Assembly (NCBI GenBank): GCA_002433065.1
Contig: DJHK01000015.1
Location: forward strand, 84,358-111,720
DNA from: Chloroflexi bacterium UBA6622
GTDB lineage: Bacteria; Chloroflexota; UBA11872
DNA length: 27,363 bases
Direction of reading: 5' to 3'
Part shown: one piece after another, positions 24,156 through 27,363 of the stretch
Layout of the letters: the number at the start of each line of letters is the position of its first letter
Numbering within the stretch: position 1 is the stretch's first letter
Notes under the pieces: generated by a model
Seen by the model: the letters and a program-made list of their open reading frames with translations, nothing else
Databases searched by the model: none
What the model was told of the DNA's origin: nothing
Position numbers and translations under genes: made by a program

Positions 24156-26134
24156 ATACACCCCGTATGACAACCATCCTCAGACAAGCATTTCAGCAAA
24201 ATCTAAAAACAATTTATGTCGGGTTGTTTGCTGCAGCCTGGTTGTTACGTAATGCCCACGTCACCCGAGGCGATTACTCACCGTGGTGGGACGGGGTGGG
24301 GTGGTCCTACGCCGACGTCTGGATATCTCGAGCCGTAGAACTTGCGTACACGGATGCAACCGCCGGGTTTAACTACGCGGCCGAAGGCATGGTGTTTGTC
24401 CCACCAATGGCCGCATTCATCAAACTTTTCGGGATGCAAGGTGGAATGATGGGGTGGACCTACGCGCTTATTACCCTAAGCGCACTGATTGCCCCTATTG
24501 CTGCCTCAACGGTATACCAACTCACTCGACACGTTTCAGGCGCGGTCCTCGCCGGAGGATTTGTGGTAATAGATCCTGTGCTCCGATGGTTTGGGGTCAA
24601 CGGATGGTCAGACTCAATGACCATGTTCTTCACCGCCGTCGCATTTTGGGGATTTGCCAGCACAGCTGCACGGCCAACAAAACTTCGTGGAATTATTTTT
24701 GGTGGCGGATTAGGAATGCTGGCTCTCAGCCATACCACGTGGCTTTGGCCATGCGTACTCTGGGCTGTTACAGCATGGCCACTATTACTCCTCCGTCACC
24801 GATGGTTACCGACAGCCGTCGTGGACGCTGAAACCAGACGCAACCCACACTGGATTATCTCCGGTATACCCCTAGTCGCGTTCTTTGGGGTTCTGCTACT
24901 CAGCATCGGCCTCGTCATGACCATCGGCGGATCTGCCGGCCATGACGAGTCAATTCCGATCTTTGCCGTCGACAGTAACAACCAACGTGCGCTCGTCATT
25001 AGCTATGACCCGTCAATTACGTGGCACGAATGGAAACCCAGTGACACAATTCGCGTCTTGATCACCAAATTCATTCCGGCAATACCTCGACAAACTGCAG
25101 CACTCCTCCACGGCCACCTAGTGAATGTCATACCCGGATTCGCATGGCTTGTATTGCTCGTAGGAATATCGGCTAGTGTGATCGGACTTCGCAAACACGT
25201 GCATCGCCGATTGTCGGTGTGGGCACTTATGGGGTTAGCCATATGCGGGGTTGTGATGTTTCACCCGGCAACGCCCCAGGAACCCAGCGTGATGATTTCC
25301 CTGATCGTCGTTGCAATGGTTTGGTTATTTGTTCCTGTCGCACGGATCTTGCTGCTGGTTTCACTCCCGATAATTGGCCTCCTCATGCTCTATATGGGAA
25401 TTACGACCCAGCAGCGCCATAGCAACGCGATGGTTTATGTTTTTTACCTCATCTCAGGCATCACCTTTTCTATTGCGGTCTGGGACACCATGGGACGAGA
25501 TTTCATACGTAACACGTCTCTCGTGCGGGTATTACCCAGCACACCACGTGCCCTCGCCAGCATCGCAGTCATCGCCCTAGTCATCATCGGCGCAGGCGAC
25601 ACCATTCGTACAACGGTGGACGCACGGGAAGAAACCGCGTATCTCAAATGGCTTGGCACACAAATGCATGTCAACGACGTCTTGTTCACGACCGGAAATG
25701 TGAATCCCTGGAGTGTCCATGAAAAAACCGGGCGTACCGTGTATTACGACGTACGCAACACGGGACGATTGATCGTGGATAGCAATACAAACCGGGGGTT
25801 AGTAGACATGCAGCCACCCGACAACGAGTCTTTCCAACGCGTATTTGACAAAAAGAAAGCACAGACTGTGTGGCGAAAAGTTCAGGTGGACCATTCTGAA
25901 GCGACCTCAAATTTGGAAATCCTTGCTAGCATTCGGGAAAACGGAGCTGAGGTGTGGTTCTACAGCCCTGGTCCAAGTGGGTATCCGAAAACGGATTCGA
26001 TGAGCCTCAAGCTGCACTTCATCGGCGAGCCTACCTATCCAATATTTGCAATCGTTCCCCGTATAGCGTATCCAGATAGTGATGAGAGATTCGGATATGT
26101 ATTGGATGCCACGCCAACTGATCTTAATGGGTAA
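24152..26134 (+). CDS. GT-C type membrane glycosyltransferase, paralogue B
   Basis: About 660 residues, polytopic, with a soluble C-terminal domain of about 170 residues. It mirrors paralogue A: TRGDYSPWWDG (38-48, Asp41 and Asp47), Glu78 in NYAAEGMVF, IDPVLRWFGVNGWSDS, and a C-terminal domain with TTGNVNPWSVH and VYYDVRNTGRLIVD. The C-terminal domain is longer than in A because of an extra segment after GRLIVD. The open frame reaches back to ATG 24128 inside the previous gene. I chose GTG 24152 because it overlaps the preceding TGA (GTGA), just as ATGA joins the A pair. ATG at 24167 is also possible. Donor and acceptor are unknown. The tandem A and B pairs probably arose by duplication of a two-gene unit. 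Confidence 0.8.
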   Translation: MNTPRMTTILRQAFQQNLKTIYVGLFAAAWLLRNAHVTRGDYSPWWDGVGWSYADVWISRAVELAYTDATAGFNYAAEGMVFVPPMAAFIKLFGMQGGMMGWTYALITLSALIAPIAASTVYQLTRHVSGAVLAGGFVVIDPVLRWFGVNGWSDSMTMFFTAVAFWGFASTAARPTKLRGIIFGGGLGMLALSHTTWLWPCVLWAVTAWPLLLLRHRWLPTAVVDAETRRNPHWIISGIPLVAFFGVLLLSIGLVMTIGGSAGHDESIPIFAVDSNNQRALVISYDPSITWHEWKPSDTIRVLITKFIPAIPRQTAALLHGHLVNVIPGFAWLVLLVGISASVIGLRKHVHRRLSVWALMGLAICGVVMFHPATPQEPSVMISLIVVAMVWLFVPVARILLLVSLPIIGLLMLYMGITTQQRHSNAMVYVFYLISGITFSIAVWDTMGRDFIRNTSLVRVLPSTPRALASIAVIALVIIGAGDTIRTTVDAREETAYLKWLGTQMHVNDVLFTTGNVNPWSVHEKTGRTVYYDVRNTGRLIVDSNTNRGLVDMQPPDNESFQRVFDKKKAQTVWRKVQVDHSEATSNLEILASIRENGAEVWFYSPGPSGYPKTDSMSLKLHFIGEPTYPIFAIVPRIAYPDSDERFGYVLDATPTDLNG

Positions 26135-26190
26135 AGAGCTTTGATAAGCGCTCCAACAACGCACAAACACCTGCTCTGGCAACGGGCAGC

Positions 26191-27363
26191 ATGACCAACC
26201 AACGACCAACAATCGGCGTTGGCACGCTACAGCTGACATCTGAAGCGAAACAACTTGTTATGCAGGTTCTCGATAGCAACCGCTTGTCCTACGGACCAAT
26301 GAGCCAGACCTTCGAGGAAACATTCGCCGAGATCCATGGCTGTCAATTTGGGGTTGTGAGCAACAGCGGAACCAGCGCCCTCCACGTCGCGATTGCCGCG
26401 CTCAAGGAAATCCATAAATGGAACGATGGCGACGAAGTTATCGTCCCAGCCGTGACATTTGTTGCAACCCTCAATGTGGTCCTCCATAACAACCTGAAAC
26501 CCGTGATCGTCGATGTGGATCCTGATCATTACGACATGGATCCGGTCAAACTCGCAGCAGCGGTGACCCCCAGAACACGTGCCATCATCCCCGTCCATCT
26601 ATTTGGTCAGCCCTGTGACATGGATCCCATCATGTCTATCGCGGCTGAGCACGATCTCCGCGTTGTCGAAGATTCCTGCGAGACGATGTTTGCCCAGTAC
26701 CGAGGTCGGAGCGTCGGGTCGATCGGTGATATTGGTTGCTTTTCAACATATGTTGCCCACCTGCTATCGACCGGAATCGGTGGGCTAAACACCACCAACG
26801 TGCCCGAGTACGCCATTAAGCTTCGATCACTGGTAAATCACGGACGAGACTCGATATACCTCAGCATTGATGATGACGACAACCTTGGTGAAGACCGCTT
26901 GCGCTCGGTTGTCGAACGACGATTCAAATTCATCAGCCCAGGACACAGTTTCCGAATCACTGAAATGGAAGCCGCGCTGGGCGTTGCCCAATTAAAGACC
27001 CGTGACGAAATGCTGACGGCGCGACGGGCCAACGGCCGATTCTTGATGCAAGCACTAGAGCCAATTTCGGATCATCTGCAGCTGCCGTCAGTACGACCTG
27101 AAAGCGACCACTCCTTCATGATGTTTCCACTTGTCGTTAGAGAGGCCGCCAAGAACGAACTGGTGATGCACCTTGAACAACATGGCATCGAAACCCGTGA
27201 CATGCTGCCACTCACAAACCAACCCGTATATCGTCGAATGCTGGACATCCGCGAAGATGATTTTCCCATCGCCAAACGAATCAATGATCAGGGCTTCTAT
27301 ATCGGGTGCCATCAAGATCTGACGTCGGCTGACCTCGATTACATCGTCGAAGTACTTCAGACG
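26191..27363 (+). CDS. DegT/DnrJ/EryC1/StrS-family protein with His in place of PLP lysine (3' end outside window)
   Basis: The first 391 residues of a fold-type I sugar PLP/PMP enzyme, open at the window end. Family landmarks are SNSGTSALHVAI (58-69) for cofactor phosphate binding, IVPAVTFVATLN, IPVHLFGQPCDM and VVEDSCETM. Where aminotransferases have the Schiff-base lysine (pattern H-x-T-K-N), this protein reads CFSTYVAHLLSTGIGG with His190 aligned to the lysine. His at this place is known in ColD (GDP-4-keto-6-deoxymannose 3-dehydratase) and in the CDP-sugar 3-dehydrase E1/RfbH, which keep PMP unlinked and remove the C3 hydroxyl. A 3-deoxygenation or other non-transaminase role is therefore more likely than amination. 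The ATG at 26191 lies 56 bases after the GT-C gene. Confidence 0.88.
   Translation, partial: MTNQRPTIGVGTLQLTSEAKQLVMQVLDSNRLSYGPMSQTFEETFAEIHGCQFGVVSNSGTSALHVAIAALKEIHKWNDGDEVIVPAVTFVATLNVVLHNNLKPVIVDVDPDHYDMDPVKLAAAVTPRTRAIIPVHLFGQPCDMDPIMSIAAEHDLRVVEDSCETMFAQYRGRSVGSIGDIGCFSTYVAHLLSTGIGGLNTTNVPEYAIKLRSLVNHGRDSIYLSIDDDDNLGEDRLRSVVERRFKFISPGHSFRITEMEAALGVAQLKTRDEMLTARRANGRFLMQALEPISDHLQLPSVRPESDHSFMMFPLVVREAAKNELVMHLEQHGIETRDMLPLTNQPVYRRMLDIREDDFPIAKRINDQGFYIGCHQDLTSADLDYIVEVLQT

Noticed and set aside
1..27363. CRISPR arrays, insertion sequences, phage genes or riboswitches
   Set aside because: No regularly spaced repeats, transposase or integrase motifs, or recognisable riboswitch cores were seen. 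No gene-free stretch exceeds about 205 bases.

Overview
The window looks like a bacterial chromosomal surface-glycan (polysaccharide or glycolipid) locus of mid-range GC. I see no insertion sequence, integrase, phage gene or CRISPR array. The mixture of polyprenol-type GT2 enzymes, many GT-C membrane glycosyltransferases (one resembling the actinobacterial AftB type) and frequent GTG starts suggests an environmental Actinomycetota (Acidimicrobiia-like) or Chloroflexota (SAR202-like) genome. That placement is inference and needs a database search.

Layout. Positions 1-41 are the 5' part of a minus-strand tRNA-Thr(GGT) cut by the window edge. Two housekeeping-type genes follow: a Bcp peroxiredoxin (minus) and a classical SDR oxidoreductase (plus). 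From about 1.67 kb on, nearly every gene concerns glycan assembly. A plus-strand group (1669-4804) holds an ALG5-like GT2, a GT-C protein with a PDE..H motif and a small membrane/beta-domain protein. A minus-strand group (11575 down to 4830) holds a GT2, an AsnB-type amidotransferase, an 890-residue fusion protein (beta domain plus AftB-like GT-C) and a polyprenol-phosphate-mannose-synthase-like GT2. A plus-strand group (11742-15927) holds a radical SAM protein, a WbbL-like GT2 and a Wzx-type flippase. A lone minus gene (15899-16654) encodes another beta-domain protein. A final plus-strand group (16857 to the end) holds a GT-C protein, an extended-SDR sugar epimerase/dehydratase, two tandem pairs of 'beta-domain membrane protein + GT-C', and a DegT-family PLP protein running off the window end.

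How it may work together (inference). The two polyprenol-phosphate-type GT2 enzymes would load sugars onto lipid phosphate. The GT-C proteins would use these on the outer face of the membrane. The other GT2s would extend a lipid-linked glycan in the cytoplasm and the flippase would export it. The SDR, DegT-like and AsnB-like proteins would make or decorate unusual sugars. I do not recognise a Wzy polymerase, an O-antigen ligase, a Wza/Wzc exporter or a priming phosphoglycosyltransferase, so a lipid-linked glycan or glycolipid built stepwise by GT-C enzymes fits as well as a capsule.

Most notable is a recurring, apparently uncharacterised partner protein: an N-terminal membrane anchor, an extracytoplasmic beta-rich domain of about 130-150 residues, then more membrane segments. 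It occurs five times: 3977-4804, the N-terminus of 5831-8503, 15899-16654, 19439-20596 and 22578-24155. Three copies are stop/start coupled to a GT-C gene and one is fused to one. Other points of interest are a DegT-family protein with histidine in place of the PLP lysine, a radical SAM protein with a C-X16-C-X2-C arrangement beside a G9 tract, and a gene with no ATG/GTG/TTG start at its overlap with the preceding gene.
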